Shown in pieces: positions 10,475 to 21,300 of a DNA stretch of 55,585 bases. Made by a program: the position numbers and the translations under genes. Position 1 is the stretch's first letter. Every line of letters begins with the position of its first letter. The notes under the pieces were generated by a model, which was given only the letters and a program-made list of their open reading frames with translations, did not search any database and was not told the origin of the DNA. Location of the stretch: positions 1 through 55,585 of the forward strand of contig JANQYI010000036.1 of the NCBI GenBank assembly GCA_030728985.1, read 5' to 3'. The DNA is from Burkholderiaceae bacterium (lineage in GTDB: Bacteria > Pseudomonadota > Gammaproteobacteria > Burkholderiales > Burkholderiaceae_B).

Positions 10475-10512
10475 CCGCGGCTCGACGCGATAAGACGGCG
10501 AAAAAGGTATTT

Positions 10513-11001
10513 ATGGAAGCGATCAAGGATTTTTTCGGTAGTCTCTTGCTGCTTGAGTTACTCAAGGGCATGAAGCTGACTGGCAAGTATTTTTTCAAAC
10601 GCAAGATTACCTTGCGTTACCCGCAGGAAAAGACGCCAATGTCGCCGCGTTTTCGCGGGCTGCACGCGCTGCGTCGCTACCCCAATGGCGAAGAGCGCTG
10701 TATTGCCTGCAAACTGTGCGAGGCAGTGTGTCCCGCGATGGCGATCACAATTGAGTCGGATATGCGCGAGGATGGTACGCGCCGCACCACACGCTATGAC
10801 ATCGATCTGACCAAGTGTATTTTCTGCGGCTTTTGCGAAGAAAGCTGTCCGGTTGACTCGATTGTTGAAACACATATCCATGAGTACCACGGCGAGAAGC
10901 GTGGTGACTTGTACTTCACCAAAGACATGTTGTTAGCCGTGGGCGATCGTTACGAAGACGAAATCGCCCGTAACCGCGCCATCGATGCGCCTTATCGCTG
11001 A
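10513..11001 (+). CDS. nuoI: NADH-quinone oxidoreductase subunit I (two 4Fe-4S)
   Basis: NuoI carries clusters N6a and N6b and relays electrons toward N2 in NuoB. The 162-residue protein has two ferredoxin motifs, [12 protein letters not shown] and [12 protein letters not shown], at about residues 60-112. I placed the start at the ATG giving [10 protein letters not shown], 38 bases after nuoH. An upstream in-frame GTG would overlap nuoH and add 31 residues not typical of the family. Confidence 0.97.
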   Translation: MEAIKDFFGSLLLLELLKGMKLTGKYFFKRKITLRYPQEKTPMSPRFRGLHALRRYPNGEERCIACKLCEAVCPAMAITIESDMREDGTRRTTRYDIDLTKCIFCGFCEESCPVDSIVETHIHEYHGEKRGDLYFTKDMLLAVGDRYEDEIARNRAIDAPYR

Positions 11002-11022
11002 TCGCCGAGGCTAAAAGAAATC

Positions 11023-11640
11023 ATGTTTATTACTTTTTTGTTCTATGTCCTGGCGATTGTTTTGGTGATCGCGGCGTTTCGAGTCATCACGGCCTCCAGC
11101 CCAGTCACGGCTGTGTTGCATTTGATTCTGGCGTTTGCCAATGCCGCGATGCTCTGGATCTTGCTAGGTGCCGAGTTTCTTGGGTTGTTGCTCGTGTTGG
11201 TCTATGTCGGTGCGGTGATGGTGTTGTTCCTGTTTGTCGTGATGATGCTTGACATCAAAATGGAAGAGTTGCGCACCCAGATCAAAACATACTTGCCGAT
11301 GGGTTTGATTGTTGGACTGATTATGGTGGTCGAGATGTCCTTCGTGCTCGCCACCTCCTGGGGACAGGTCGGACCTGCGGCTGAGAGGGACGATGACTAC
11401 AACAACACGCGTGCGCTTGGCGAACTGATGTACACGGAATATGCCTACGCCGTTGAGGTCGGCGCTGTCTTGTTGTTGGTCGGGATGATCGCAGCGATTT
11501 CCCTGACCTTGCGTAAGCGCCGCGATGTCAAATATAACGATCCCGCCGCCTCCGTGCGAGTGCGCGCGGCCGATCGCGTTCGACTGGTTGACTTGCCTAG
11601 TCAGGAAGCCGTCAACGCAAAGTCGGGAGACAAAGCATGA
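11023..11640 (+). CDS. nuoJ: NADH-quinone oxidoreductase subunit J
   Basis: NuoJ is a membrane subunit of complex I with five transmembrane helices; its third helix takes part in coupling. The 205-residue protein shows the conserved [20 protein letters not shown] segment. The C-terminus is a charged cytoplasmic tail. Its stop overlaps the nuoK start region (ATGATGA). Confidence 0.96.
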   Translation: MFITFLFYVLAIVLVIAAFRVITASSPVTAVLHLILAFANAAMLWILLGAEFLGLLLVLVYVGAVMVLFLFVVMMLDIKMEELRTQIKTYLPMGLIVGLIMVVEMSFVLATSWGQVGPAAERDDDYNNTRALGELMYTEYAYAVEVGAVLLLVGMIAAISLTLRKRRDVKYNDPAASVRVRAADRVRLVDLPSQEAVNAKSGDKA

Positions 11641-11948
11641 TGACTCTCACACTTTCTCATTTCTTGGTGCTCGGCGCCATACTGTTTGCCATTGGCGTAT
11701 TCGGGATCTTTTTGAATCGCCGTAATCTGATCGTTCTGTTGATGTCGGTTGAGTTGATGTTATTGGCGGTCAATATGAATTTCGTCGCGTTTTCCACTTG
11801 GATGGGTGACGAGGCGGGTCAGGTATTTGTGTTTTTCATCCTGACGGTGGCAGCAGCCGAGGCTGCGATTGGTTTAGCAATTTTGGTATTGCTGTTCCGC
11901 AATCTCAACACGATCAATGTTGACGAACTTGACCGCCTAAAGGGCTAA
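11637..11948 (+). CDS. nuoK: NADH-quinone oxidoreductase subunit K
   Basis: NuoK is a three-helix membrane subunit with conserved glutamates involved in proton movement, seen in [10 protein letters not shown] and in [10 protein letters not shown]. Two adjacent ATG codons (11637 and 11640) are possible starts. GGGAG at 11625-11629 spaces better with the first, whereas many family members begin like the second (MTLTLSHFL). The product is 103 or 102 residues. It is coupled to nuoJ by overlap. Confidence 0.97.
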   Translation: MMTLTLSHFLVLGAILFAIGVFGIFLNRRNLIVLLMSVELMLLAVNMNFVAFSTWMGDEAGQVFVFFILTVAAAEAAIGLAILVLLFRNLNTINVDELDRLKG

Positions 11949-11965
11949 TCGGGATTTACAAGAAT

Positions 11966-14008
11966 ATGTTTAGCTCACCTAGTCTCTATTTAGCCATTGC
12001 ACTGGCTCCTTTGCTGGGCGCTGTCTTGGCGGGCCTTTTCGGTACAGGTTTCCTCGGTCGTCAAGTGGGGCGACGCACTTCACACATGATCACCATCGCA
12101 CTCGTCGCGTTCTCGGCAGTGGGTTCGGTCTTGGTGCTCGTGGATGTGCTCAACGGTTTACGCTACGACGGTACGGTCTACACCTGGATGATGCTCGGAC
12201 AGGCCAAGCTTGAAATCGGCTTTTTGATTGATCCGTTATCGGCGCTCATGATGGTGGTCGTGACGTCGGTCTCGTTGATGGTGCATATCTACACGATTGG
12301 TTATATGTCAGAAGACCCTGGTTACCAGAGATTCTTCTCCTATATCTCTTTGTTTACCTTCTCCATGCTGATGCTGGTGATGGCCAACAATATGGTTCAG
12401 CTGTTTTTTGGTTGGGAAGCCGTAGGCTTGGTGTCATATCTGTTGATTGGCTTTTGGTATACAAAACCCACGGCAATTTTCGCAAACATGAAGGCCTTCT
12501 TGGTCAATCGCGTGGGTGACTTTGGTTTTGTGTTGGGCATTGGTTTGTTGTTTGCCTATGCCGGAACGATGCATTACGGCGATATTTTTAAGCAGGCCGA
12601 CGATCTGGCCAAGAACACCTTGCCCGGTACGGATTGGATGTTGTTGACCGTGGCTTGTATCTGCTTGTTCATCGGCGCGATGGGTAAGTCCGCACAGGTG
12701 CCACTGCATGCGTGGTTGCCAGACTCCATGGAGGGTCCGACACCGATCTCCGCGTTGATTCACGCGGCGACCATGGTGACAGCTGGTATTTTTATGGTGG
12801 CGCGCTTTTCTCCTCTGTTCGAGCTTTCGGACGTGGCCTTGTCGATGATCATCATCATCGGCGCGATTGGCGCGTTGTTCTTAGGTATCCTGGGCATCAT
12901 TCAAAACGATATCAAGCGCGTCGTGGCGTATTCCACGCTTTCGCAGCTGGGCTATATGACAGTCGCGTTGGGCGCCTCTGCTTATTCGGTGGCGATTTTC
13001 CACCTCATGACACACGCGTTTTTCAAGGCGTTGCTATTCCTGGGTGCGGGCTCGGTCATCATCGGTATGCACCATGATCAAGATATTCGCAATATGGGCG
13101 GGTTACGCAAGTACATGCCGATTACGTGGATCACCTTCTTGATAGGTACCTTGGCGCTTGTCGGGACACCGTTCTTTTCGGGCTTTTATTCCAAAGAACA
13201 TATCATCGAGGCGGCTGCGGCCTCGACCGTTTGGGGTTCGACCTTTGCACAATACGCAGTCCTGATTGGGGTGTTTGTGACCTCGCTGTATTCGTTCCGC
13301 GTTTATTTCCTGGTGTTCCACGGTAAAGAGCGTTTTGACACCTCGGGGGGCCATGGAGATGCCGCGCACGCTGGGCATGCTGCCCACGGTCACGATGCTC
13401 ATGCGGATGATCATGGTCATCATGGTGGTGTACCTCACGAATCTCCCTGGGTGGTCACCTTGCCGCTTGTGCTCTTAGCCATTCCTTCGGTGGTGGCGGG
13501 CGCGTGGCTATGCGATGCGCTGTTGTTTGGTGGCTACTTTAAAGACACCATCGTTGTGCTGGCTCAGCACCCCGCCATGGCGACGATTGCCAAAACATGG
13601 CATGGGTGGCTGGCGTATGGTCTGCACGCGTTTGTGACCGTGCCTTTCTGGCTGATGGTCGCGGGTGCTGTCGTGGCCTGGTATTGCTACCTGATCAATC
13701 CAAAAGTACCGGCTGCGATCCAGAGCAAACTGAAATTTATCAACTGCGTACTCGAAAACAAATACTTCTTTGACTGGTTCTATGAGCAAGTCATTGCGCG
13801 CGGCTCCCGCTTGTTGGGTAAGGGGCTCTGGCAGACGGCTGATCGTGGCTTGATTGATGGCCTTCTGGTGAATGGCTCGGCAAAAGTGATTGGTGCCATC
13901 GCGGCAGTGACCCGTCGCTTGCAGACTGGGTTTATTTACCACTATGCATTTGCGATGATCATCGGTTTGATGGCGGCGATCACCTACATTATCTTTGGTA
14001 CCAAATGA
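11966..14008 (+). CDS. nuoL: NADH-quinone oxidoreductase subunit L (antiporter-like)
   Basis: NuoL is the distal proton-pumping subunit, related to Mrp-type antiporters, and carries the long lateral helix along the membrane arm. The 680-residue protein has about 16 transmembrane segments and the conserved WEAVGLVSYLLIGFWY and GAMGKSAQVPLHAWLPDSM blocks, which include channel lysine and glutamate residues. A hydrophilic loop at about residues 456-487 is very rich in histidine (11 His) and differs sharply from the rest. The stop overlaps nuoM by four bases. Confidence 0.97.
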   Translation: MFSSPSLYLAIALAPLLGAVLAGLFGTGFLGRQVGRRTSHMITIALVAFSAVGSVLVLVDVLNGLRYDGTVYTWMMLGQAKLEIGFLIDPLSALMMVVVTSVSLMVHIYTIGYMSEDPGYQRFFSYISLFTFSMLMLVMANNMVQLFFGWEAVGLVSYLLIGFWYTKPTAIFANMKAFLVNRVGDFGFVLGIGLLFAYAGTMHYGDIFKQADDLAKNTLPGTDWMLLTVACICLFIGAMGKSAQVPLHAWLPDSMEGPTPISALIHAATMVTAGIFMVARFSPLFELSDVALSMIIIIGAIGALFLGILGIIQNDIKRVVAYSTLSQLGYMTVALGASAYSVAIFHLMTHAFFKALLFLGAGSVIIGMHHDQDIRNMGGLRKYMPITWITFLIGTLALVGTPFFSGFYSKEHIIEAAAASTVWGSTFAQYAVLIGVFVTSLYSFRVYFLVFHGKERFDTSGGHGDAAHAGHAAHGHDAHADDHGHHGGVPHESPWVVTLPLVLLAIPSVVAGAWLCDALLFGGYFKDTIVVLAQHPAMATIAKTWHGWLAYGLHAFVTVPFWLMVAGAVVAWYCYLINPKVPAAIQSKLKFINCVLENKYFFDWFYEQVIARGSRLLGKGLWQTADRGLIDGLLVNGSAKVIGAIAAVTRRLQTGFIYHYAFAMIIGLMAAITYIIFGTK

Positions 14009-15507
14009 TGGCGAGCGAGATGGCTTCTTTTTCTACCCCTTGGCTCACGCTTTCGATTTTTGTTCCGATCGTTTGCGGTTTGATTGTGCTGGCGCTAGGG
14101 CGCGATGATCGACCTGGCTTGACGCGCAGCCTTGCCTTGATCGGCGCGATTGTCAGTTTTTTAGTGACGATCCCTTTATATCTGGGCTTTGATAGCTCGA
14201 CGGCTGCGATGCAATTCGTTGAGAAATCGATCTGGATCGAAGCCTTCGCCGTGTATTACCACTTGGGTGTCGATGGCATCTCTTTATGGTTCGTCTTGCT
14301 GACGGCATTTATTACGATTATTGTGGTGGTGGCAGGGTGGGAGGTGATTACCTCACGCGTTTCCCAGTACATGGCCGCCTTCCTGATTTTGTCAGGCTTG
14401 ATGATCGGAGTGTTTGTCGCGCTCGATGGTTTGCTGTTCTACATCTTCTTCGAAGCCACGCTCATTCCGATGTACATCATCGTGGGCGTGTGGGGTGGCC
14501 CCAATCGCGTCTATGCCGCCTTCAAGTTTTTCTTGTATACGCTGATGGGTTCGTTGTTGACGCTGGTCGCGTTCCTGTACCTTTGGAATGCTTCGGGTGG
14601 ATCATTCGATATCCTGACTTGGCACACGCTACCGCTGGAATCAACGCCACAGCTGTTCATTTTCTTTGCTTTCCTAGCGGCGTTTGCGGTCAAGATTCCA
14701 ATGTGGCCCGTCCATACTTGGTTGCCTGATGCTCACGTCGAGGCACCCACGGGTGGTTCGGTGGTGCTGGCCGCCATCATGCTCAAACTGGGCGCCTATG
14801 GTTTCCTGCGCTTGTCCTTGCCGATCGTCCCCGATGCCGCGGCAAGCATGGCGGGCTTGATCATTGCCTTGTCCTTGATCGCGGTGATTTATATCGGTCT
14901 GGTTGCGTTGGTCCAAGATGATATGAAAAAACTAGTGGCGTATTCGTCCATCGCGCACATGGGTTTTGTCACACTCGGCTTGTTTATTTTCAATACCGCA
15001 GGCGTTGAGGGTGCGATCGTTCAGATGGTCTCGCACGGCTTTGTGTCTGCCGCGATGTTCTTGTGTATCGGGGTGCTGTATGACCGGATGCATAGTCGTC
15101 AGATTGCTGATTACGGTGGTGTGGTCAACACCATGCCCAAGTTCGTGACCTTTTTTGTGTTGTTTTCCATGGCGAATGCTGGATTGCCCGCGACCAGCGG
15201 TTTCGTGGGCGAGTTCATGGTCATCATGGGCGCGGTGGAATACAACTTCTGGATTGGCTTGTTGGCCGCGACGGCGCTGATTCTGGGAGCGGCTTATTCG
15301 CTCTGGATGGTCAAGCGCGTGGCCTTCGGCGAAGTCGCCAACGACCATGTCAAAGATTTGCAAGATTTGTCCTCTCGCGAGTTCGTGATGCTCAGCATCA
15401 TGGCGATCGCAGTGATTTTCATGGGTGTTTATCCCAAGCCCTTTACCGACGTGATGCACGTTTCGGTTGAAGCCCTGTTGCAACACGTGTCTATTTCAAA
15501 ACTGTAA
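14005..15507 (+). CDS. nuoM: NADH-quinone oxidoreductase subunit M (antiporter-like)
   Basis: NuoM is the second of three antiporter-like proton-pumping subunits. The 500-residue protein has about 14 transmembrane segments. It shows the conserved [18 protein letters not shown] and [19 protein letters not shown] blocks with the key Glu and Lys residues. Three in-frame ATG codons lie at the start (14005, 14008, 14020). The first gives the ATGA overlap with nuoL used elsewhere in the operon. Confidence 0.97.
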   Translation: MMASEMASFSTPWLTLSIFVPIVCGLIVLALGRDDRPGLTRSLALIGAIVSFLVTIPLYLGFDSSTAAMQFVEKSIWIEAFAVYYHLGVDGISLWFVLLTAFITIIVVVAGWEVITSRVSQYMAAFLILSGLMIGVFVALDGLLFYIFFEATLIPMYIIVGVWGGPNRVYAAFKFFLYTLMGSLLTLVAFLYLWNASGGSFDILTWHTLPLESTPQLFIFFAFLAAFAVKIPMWPVHTWLPDAHVEAPTGGSVVLAAIMLKLGAYGFLRLSLPIVPDAAASMAGLIIALSLIAVIYIGLVALVQDDMKKLVAYSSIAHMGFVTLGLFIFNTAGVEGAIVQMVSHGFVSAAMFLCIGVLYDRMHSRQIADYGGVVNTMPKFVTFFVLFSMANAGLPATSGFVGEFMVIMGAVEYNFWIGLLAATALILGAAYSLWMVKRVAFGEVANDHVKDLQDLSSREFVMLSIMAIAVIFMGVYPKPFTDVMHVSVEALLQHVSISKL

Positions 15508-15515
15508 GCCTCGCC

Positions 15516-17003
15516 ATGATGCAATCCCAATTCGATTTCGCCCTGGCCGCACCAGAAATTATTTTGCTGGTGTTGGGTATGGTCATCCTGATTCTGGACG
15601 CCTTCAGCCAGTCGCCGCGCCGCACACTGGCTTATGGTTTGTCGTTGCTGACACTCGCGGTGTTGACTGTGGTCTCAGTTTGGCAGCTTGTTTCCGGTAT
15701 GGTCGGTGAGACGTTCTCTGGTCTTTATGTGGCAGATCCGTTCGCCCATATCCTCAAAATCGCTTCTTACATAGCTGTCGCTCTCACGCTCATCTACGGT
15801 CGTGAGTACATCCAGTCGCGCGATATCTTGCGGGGCGGAGAGTTTTACGTCTTGGTGCTGTTTGCGTTGCTTGGTCAGATGGTGATGATTTCGGCAGGTA
15901 ATTTCCTGACGATTTATCTGGGTCTGGAGTTGATGTCTCTGGCCCTGTATGCGTTAGTGGCGATGCGTCGCGACCATGCGCAGTCGACCGAAGCCGCGAT
16001 GAAGTATTTCGTGCTGGGTTCGCTGGCATCTGGCTTCATGCTTTACGGCATGTCCATGATGTATGGCGCGACCGGCAACTTGGACCTGCGCAATATTGCA
16101 GACGCGGTGGGTTCTGGTCAGATTGACTATTTGCCTTTGGCTTTCGGCGTTGTATTTCTTGTTGCAGGATTAGCGTTCAAATTAGGTGCGGTGCCTTTCC
16201 ATATGTGGGTGCCCGATGTTTATCAGGGCGCGCCCACGGCTGTCACGCTCGTTTTGGCCGCCGCACCCAAACTCGCCGTGTTCGCGATCGTTGTGCGCAT
16301 GCTGATCGTGGGCTTTGGTGACTTAGCCGTGCATTGGCAGCCCATGCTGTTGATCCTCGCGGTGCTGTCTCTCGCGATCGGAAATTTGACCGCGATCATG
16401 CAGACAAACTTCAAGCGCATGTTGGCCTATTCGACGATTGCCCATATGGGTTTTGTGATGCTTGGCCTAGCCTCGGGGTCGCTGGATGGTGACATTCAGG
16501 CCGATACGTCCGCCTATGGCTCGGCATTGTTCTACATGCTGACCTATGTGTTAACGACACTGGCTAGCTTTGGTTTGATGATGTATCTATCCCGCGAAGG
16601 TTTTGAATGTGAAAACATCGATGACCTTAAGGGGCTAAATCGCCGGAGTCCTTGGCTCGCTGCCATGGTACTGATCTTAATGTGTTCGTTGGCTGGCTTG
16701 CCGCCGCTGGTGGGCTTCGACGCCAAGCTCCTGATTTTGCAGGCTTTACTGCAGTCGGATCGACTCTGGCTTGCAGTGGTGGCGGTGTTGTTCTCTCTGA
16801 TCGGTGCTTTCTATTACTTGCGCGTGATCAAGGTGGTGTATTTCGATGAGCCCGCTGAGCCGGTGGTGCCTGTGCCCGCGATGGGTTTGGTGCCAAATGG
16901 GTTGTTACTCATCAATGGTTTATTGGTGCTACTTCTTGGTTTGATGCCCGGCGCCTTGATTGCAATGTGTCTACAGGTGATGCATATTACGCTTTCTTAC
17001 TGA
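15516..17003 (+). CDS. nuoN: NADH-quinone oxidoreductase subunit N (antiporter-like)
   Basis: NuoN is the third antiporter-like pump of complex I, next to NuoK and NuoM. The 495-residue protein has about 14 transmembrane segments, with [18 protein letters not shown] near residue 130 and [20 protein letters not shown] near residue 225. It is the last nuo gene and lies 52 bases before the DUF2818 gene, so all 14 subunits are present in the standard order. Confidence 0.97.
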   Translation: MMQSQFDFALAAPEIILLVLGMVILILDAFSQSPRRTLAYGLSLLTLAVLTVVSVWQLVSGMVGETFSGLYVADPFAHILKIASYIAVALTLIYGREYIQSRDILRGGEFYVLVLFALLGQMVMISAGNFLTIYLGLELMSLALYALVAMRRDHAQSTEAAMKYFVLGSLASGFMLYGMSMMYGATGNLDLRNIADAVGSGQIDYLPLAFGVVFLVAGLAFKLGAVPFHMWVPDVYQGAPTAVTLVLAAAPKLAVFAIVVRMLIVGFGDLAVHWQPMLLILAVLSLAIGNLTAIMQTNFKRMLAYSTIAHMGFVMLGLASGSLDGDIQADTSAYGSALFYMLTYVLTTLASFGLMMYLSREGFECENIDDLKGLNRRSPWLAAMVLILMCSLAGLPPLVGFDAKLLILQALLQSDRLWLAVVAVLFSLIGAFYYLRVIKVVYFDEPAEPVVPVPAMGLVPNGLLLINGLLVLLLGLMPGALIAMCLQVMHITLSY

Positions 17004-17055
17004 GGCCTCTGGCATGCTGTGCATGCTTGTTGGTTTCCAAAAGAGGTCATGATTG

Positions 17056-17367
17056 ATGAATCAAACGGCGGCAATCTGGTTGTTGATCGTTTTAGCGTGT
17101 GTCGCAGCAAACTTGCCTTTCATCAATGAAAGATTGTTTGCTGTGTTCCCGGTCAAACAGTTTGCTAAGGGCATCAAGCCTTTTTACGTGCGTGTGTTTG
17201 AATTTTTAGTCTGGTATGCCGTGATTGGTTTAGTCGGTATGCTGTTTGAACGCATGATTGGCAATCCCTTTAATCAGGGGTGGGAGTTTTACGTCACAGC
17301 GCTGAGCTTATTTATTGTCTTGGCTTTCCCAGGTTTTGTCATACGCTATTTGCTCAAGCGAAATTAA
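17056..17367 (+). CDS. DUF2818 family small membrane protein
   Basis: This 103-residue protein has three hydrophobic segments: residues 5-22, a segment around VFEFLVWYAVIGLVGMLF, and FYVTALSLFIVLAFPGFVI. It ends in the basic tail RYLLKRN. Proteins of this family of unknown function are typically encoded right after nuoN in betaproteobacteria, so a link to complex I assembly or stability is a reasonable inference without proof. AAGAGG at 17041-17046 supports the ATG at 17056. It converges on serB with a 26-base gap that has no clear terminator. Confidence 0.85.
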   Translation: MNQTAAIWLLIVLACVAANLPFINERLFAVFPVKQFAKGIKPFYVRVFEFLVWYAVIGLVGMLFERMIGNPFNQGWEFYVTALSLFIVLAFPGFVIRYLLKRN

Positions 17368-17393
17368 CGCCTCCATTCGAATCGCGCTTGCGC

Positions 17394-18251
17394 TTAACGT
17401 TCAAACCAATGCAGTACGCCATCGAGTCCCGCGACATTGAGCGTATAGCGAGCTTGAGCCCGCACGACGGGCTTGGCACGGTAGGCGACTGAATAGTCCG
17501 CCAAGCCAAGCATCTTGAGGTCATTGGCGCCATCACCGATGGCAATGATTTGCGCGGGGCTCGCGCCAAGTGCTTGAGCGAAGGCGAGCAAAGTATCCGC
17601 TTTACCTTGCGCATCCAAAATTCTGCCTTGCACTTGGCCCGTCAACAGACCGTCTGAGGCCTCGAGCACATTGGCGTGGGCAGCGTCGAGGCTCAGCAGT
17701 TGCTTGAGCTTTTCCGTGAAAAACGTAAATCCCCCCGACACGAGCAGCACTTTTAAACCCGCTTGCTGCGCGGCTTGAATCAAGGTCTCGGCACCAGGGT
17801 TGAGGCGAAGCTTTTGCTCATAGACGGCTTGTAGAACGTCTGTGGATAAACCTTTTAAAAAGGCAACGCGGCGGGTCAGGCTGTCGGAAAAATCCTTGAT
17901 TTCTCCGCGCATCGCCGCTTCGGTGATGCTGGCAACTTGTTCTTTTACTCCACCAAAAGCAGCGATTTCGTCGATGCATTCGATATTGATGAGCGTTGAG
18001 TCCATATCCATCGCCAACACTTTACAGTCGGTGAGACGCGTACCGGCATTGACGTAGGCACAATCGACGTTGACACGTTCACCCCAGAGCCGAACCTCTT
18101 CGCGGATGGACGCCTCAGCGTTCACTCCTAAAATGCGAGCGGCCGTGGTGCCAAGACGCTGAACGCCGGAGGCCTCCGCAATCGCCGCGGCGTGTTCGAT
18201 TAACTCCCCAGAGAGGGCTGGCGACTGTATGACAAGATTTTGAGTGGTCAT
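17394..18251 (-). CDS. serB: Phosphoserine phosphatase
   Basis: SerB removes phosphate from O-phosphoserine, the last step of serine synthesis. The 285-residue cytoplasmic enzyme has an N-terminal regulatory region of about 75 residues and then a HAD hydrolase core. The nucleophile motif is DMDST, with D82 as nucleophile and D84 as acid/base. The later motifs are LLVSGGFTFF and GDGANDLKML, which binds Mg2+. It lies 66 bases downstream of mfd on the same strand and may be co-transcribed with it. Confidence 0.96.
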   Translation of the reverse strand: MTTQNLVIQSPALSGELIEHAAAIAEASGVQRLGTTAARILGVNAEASIREEVRLWGERVNVDCAYVNAGTRLTDCKVLAMDMDSTLINIECIDEIAAFGGVKEQVASITEAAMRGEIKDFSDSLTRRVAFLKGLSTDVLQAVYEQKLRLNPGAETLIQAAQQAGLKVLLVSGGFTFFTEKLKQLLSLDAAHANVLEASDGLLTGQVQGRILDAQGKADTLLAFAQALGASPAQIIAIGDGANDLKMLGLADYSVAYRAKPVVRAQARYTLNVAGLDGVLHWFER

Positions 18252-18317
18252 AGTAGCTGTGATGAAGGGTGGGTCATGGATGTTAGGTCTAATAATCTCA
18301 GGTTCTCAGCGATCGCG

Positions 18318-21300
18318 CTACTGTAACGCCCGAAGCACAGCACGGGTCGCGTCGAAACGGGCGGGGACATCGGATGCTTTGATTTCTACACGCAGCTTGT
18401 CCTGGCCTGAAAAGCGAATATGGCGCTGTTTTTGAACAAGTTCAATCAGTTTAAGCGGATCGACCGGGGTATTTTGTTTGAAATGCAGCACGATCTGTGT
18501 TTCGCTCGCATCGATTTTTTGTAATCCCAAGGGAAGACCAAGCAGTCTGAGTTTATGCGTTGAAATCAGTGTGCGGGTGGGCTCTGGGAGTTTGCCAAAA
18601 CGATCGATCAGTTCTTCTTGAATGGCAATGAGATCGTCGTCGTTCTTGGTGTTTGACAGCCGTTTGTAGATGGACAGGCGTGCGTGCACATCGCCGCAAT
18701 AGTCGGCTGGTAATAAGGCAGGCGCATGCAGGTTGACTTCGCAACCTGCGCTAAAGGGAGCATCTAGATCGGGCTCGACACCAGCTTTCAAGGCGCGGAC
18801 CGCCTCGTTGAGCATGTCGTTATACATTGAGAAACCGATTTCTTGAATGTTGCCGGATTGAGATTCGCCGAGAACCTCGCCGGTGCCGCGAATTTCCAGG
18901 TCATGCATCGCGAGAAAGAAGCCAGAACCGAGCTCTTCCATTGCCTGAATGGCTTCGAGTCGTTTCTTGGCGTTTTTCGTGATCGCGTCTTCGCCGGGGG
19001 TCATGAGATAGGCATACGCTTGGTGGTGCGAGCGCCCGACACGACCGCGTAGTTGGTGTAATTGCGCGAGACCGAAACGGTCAGCCCTGTGAATGATAAT
19101 GGTGTTGGCACTCGGCACATCGATACCAGTTTCAATAATCGTCGTACAAAGCAGAACATTAAAACGTTTTTGGTAAAACCCCTTCATGACTTGCTCGAGG
19201 TCGCGCTCGCCCATTTGACCGTGTGCCACGGCAATACGGGCTTCGGGCACGAGTTCCTCGAGACGAGCGCGTCGGTTGTGGATGGTGTCGACTTCGTTGT
19301 GCAAGAAATACGCTTGTCCGCCACGTTTTAGTTCGCGTAGTAGTGCTTCGCGCATGGTGCTGTTGTCTTCGCGACGCACAAAGGTTTTGATCGCGAGACG
19401 TTTTTGTGGCGCGGTGGCAATGACAGAAAAGTCACGGATACCCTCGAGAGACATACCCAGCGTCCGCGGAATCGGGGTCGCCGTCAGCGTCAAGACATCA
19501 ACCTCGGCGCGCAAGGACTTGAGTGCTTCTTTTTGTCGCACGCCAAAGCGGTGCTCCTCGTCGATGATGACGAGACCGAGGCGTTTGAACTGTACATCCT
19601 TGGATAGGATTTTGTGGGTGCCAATGACGATATCTGCGGTGCCGTCCGTGATACCTGCGATCGCGCTTTTAACTTCTTTGGCGGAACGAAAACGCGACAG
19701 TTCGACGACTTTGACAGGCCAGTCCGCGAAACGATCCGCGAAGGTTTGAGTGTGCTGTTCTGCCAACAGCGTGGTCGGGCAGAGCAGTGCGACTTGTTTG
19801 CCATTGGCGATCGCGAGGAAGGCGGCGCGCAAGGCGACTTCGGTTTTACCAAAGCCGACATCGCCACAGACTAAACGATCCATCGGGCGACCTGAGGTCA
19901 TGTCTTCGATCACACATTGGATCGCGGCCGCCTGATCGGCGGTCTCGTCAAAGCCAAATCCCTCGGCGAATAAATCGTAATCAGAAAGCGGCAGTTTGAA
20001 GGCAAACCCTTGGCGCGCGGCGCGTTTGGCGTAGAGGTCCAGCAGTTCGGCCGCGGTGTCGCGCACTTGTTGGGCGGCCTTGCGCCGCGCCTTGTCCCAT
20101 TGGCCGGAGCCCAGCAGATGCAGAGGTGCTGATTCGGAGTCAGTGCCACTGTAGCGGGCGATCACATGCAGTTGCGAGACTGGAACGTAGAGGGTCGTTT
20201 TATTGGCGTATTCAAGAAAGAGAAACTCCATCTCGCCTTCGCCCATGTCCAGATTGACCAGACCGTGATAGCGACCAATACCGTGCTGCGCGTGGACGAC
20301 GGGGTCGCCTTCGCGCAGTTCGGAAAGATCCCGCACCATCGCTTCGACGTTACTGGCCCGTTCTTGATCGCGTTTGCCTCGTCTGGCCGTGCCGCCGTGG
20401 CCCGGGTACAGATCGTTTTCGGTTAAAAACAATAAGCCTTGGGCTGGAACGGCAAAGCCAGTAACCAGGGGAGCCACCGTGATGCCAAAGTGCGCTTCTG
20501 CCTCAAGAAAGAGGGCGACGGATTCAGTTTGAGCGTCTGGTGCCAGACCGTGTTCAGCCAGCATTTGCACAATGGTTTCACGTCGACCGTGGGAATCCGT
20601 ACACAACACAATGCGGCTGGCGTGAGCGCCTTTGACGTCGCTTGACCGCGAGGACTGTGTCGAGCGCGTCAGCAATTCGCGCAGTTTAGCCAGAGGATCT
20701 TCAGCTCGCCTAGAAATGCCAATATCGGGCGCGGCGACAAAGTCTGGGTGTGTATGGTCGGCGGTGAACGCGAGTCTGGGAAAGACTTTGAGATGCTCGA
20801 ACAACGCTTCGTTTTGCAAAAAAAGTGTTTCGGGAGGAAGCACCGGTCGCTCGCGATCGCTTTTTAAAAAGTTGTAGCGTGTCGCCGTGTCCTGGGTAAA
20901 ACGCCGCATGGCATCGTCGATATCGCCGAGCGTCACGATGATGGTTTCGTTTTTTAAATAATCAAAGAGCGTGGCCGTCTGCTCAAAAAATAAGGGCAGG
21001 TAATATTCGACTCCGGCGAATGGGATGCCATTGCCCATATCGCGATAGGGCAAGGCGCGTGAGGGGTCGCCTTCGAAGACTTCGCGAAAAGTCGCCCGAA
21101 AATGATTGCGTGCGGCTTCGTCCATCGGAAACTCGCGTCCGGGCAGAAGCTGGACCTCGCCGACGGGGTAGAGGCTGCGTTGTGTGTCGATATCAAAGGC
21201 CCGGATCGACTCGATCTCGTCGTCGAACAAATCAATGCGGTAGGGGACGACCGACCCCATGGGGAAGAGGTCGATCAGACTGCCTCGAACGCAAAATTCG

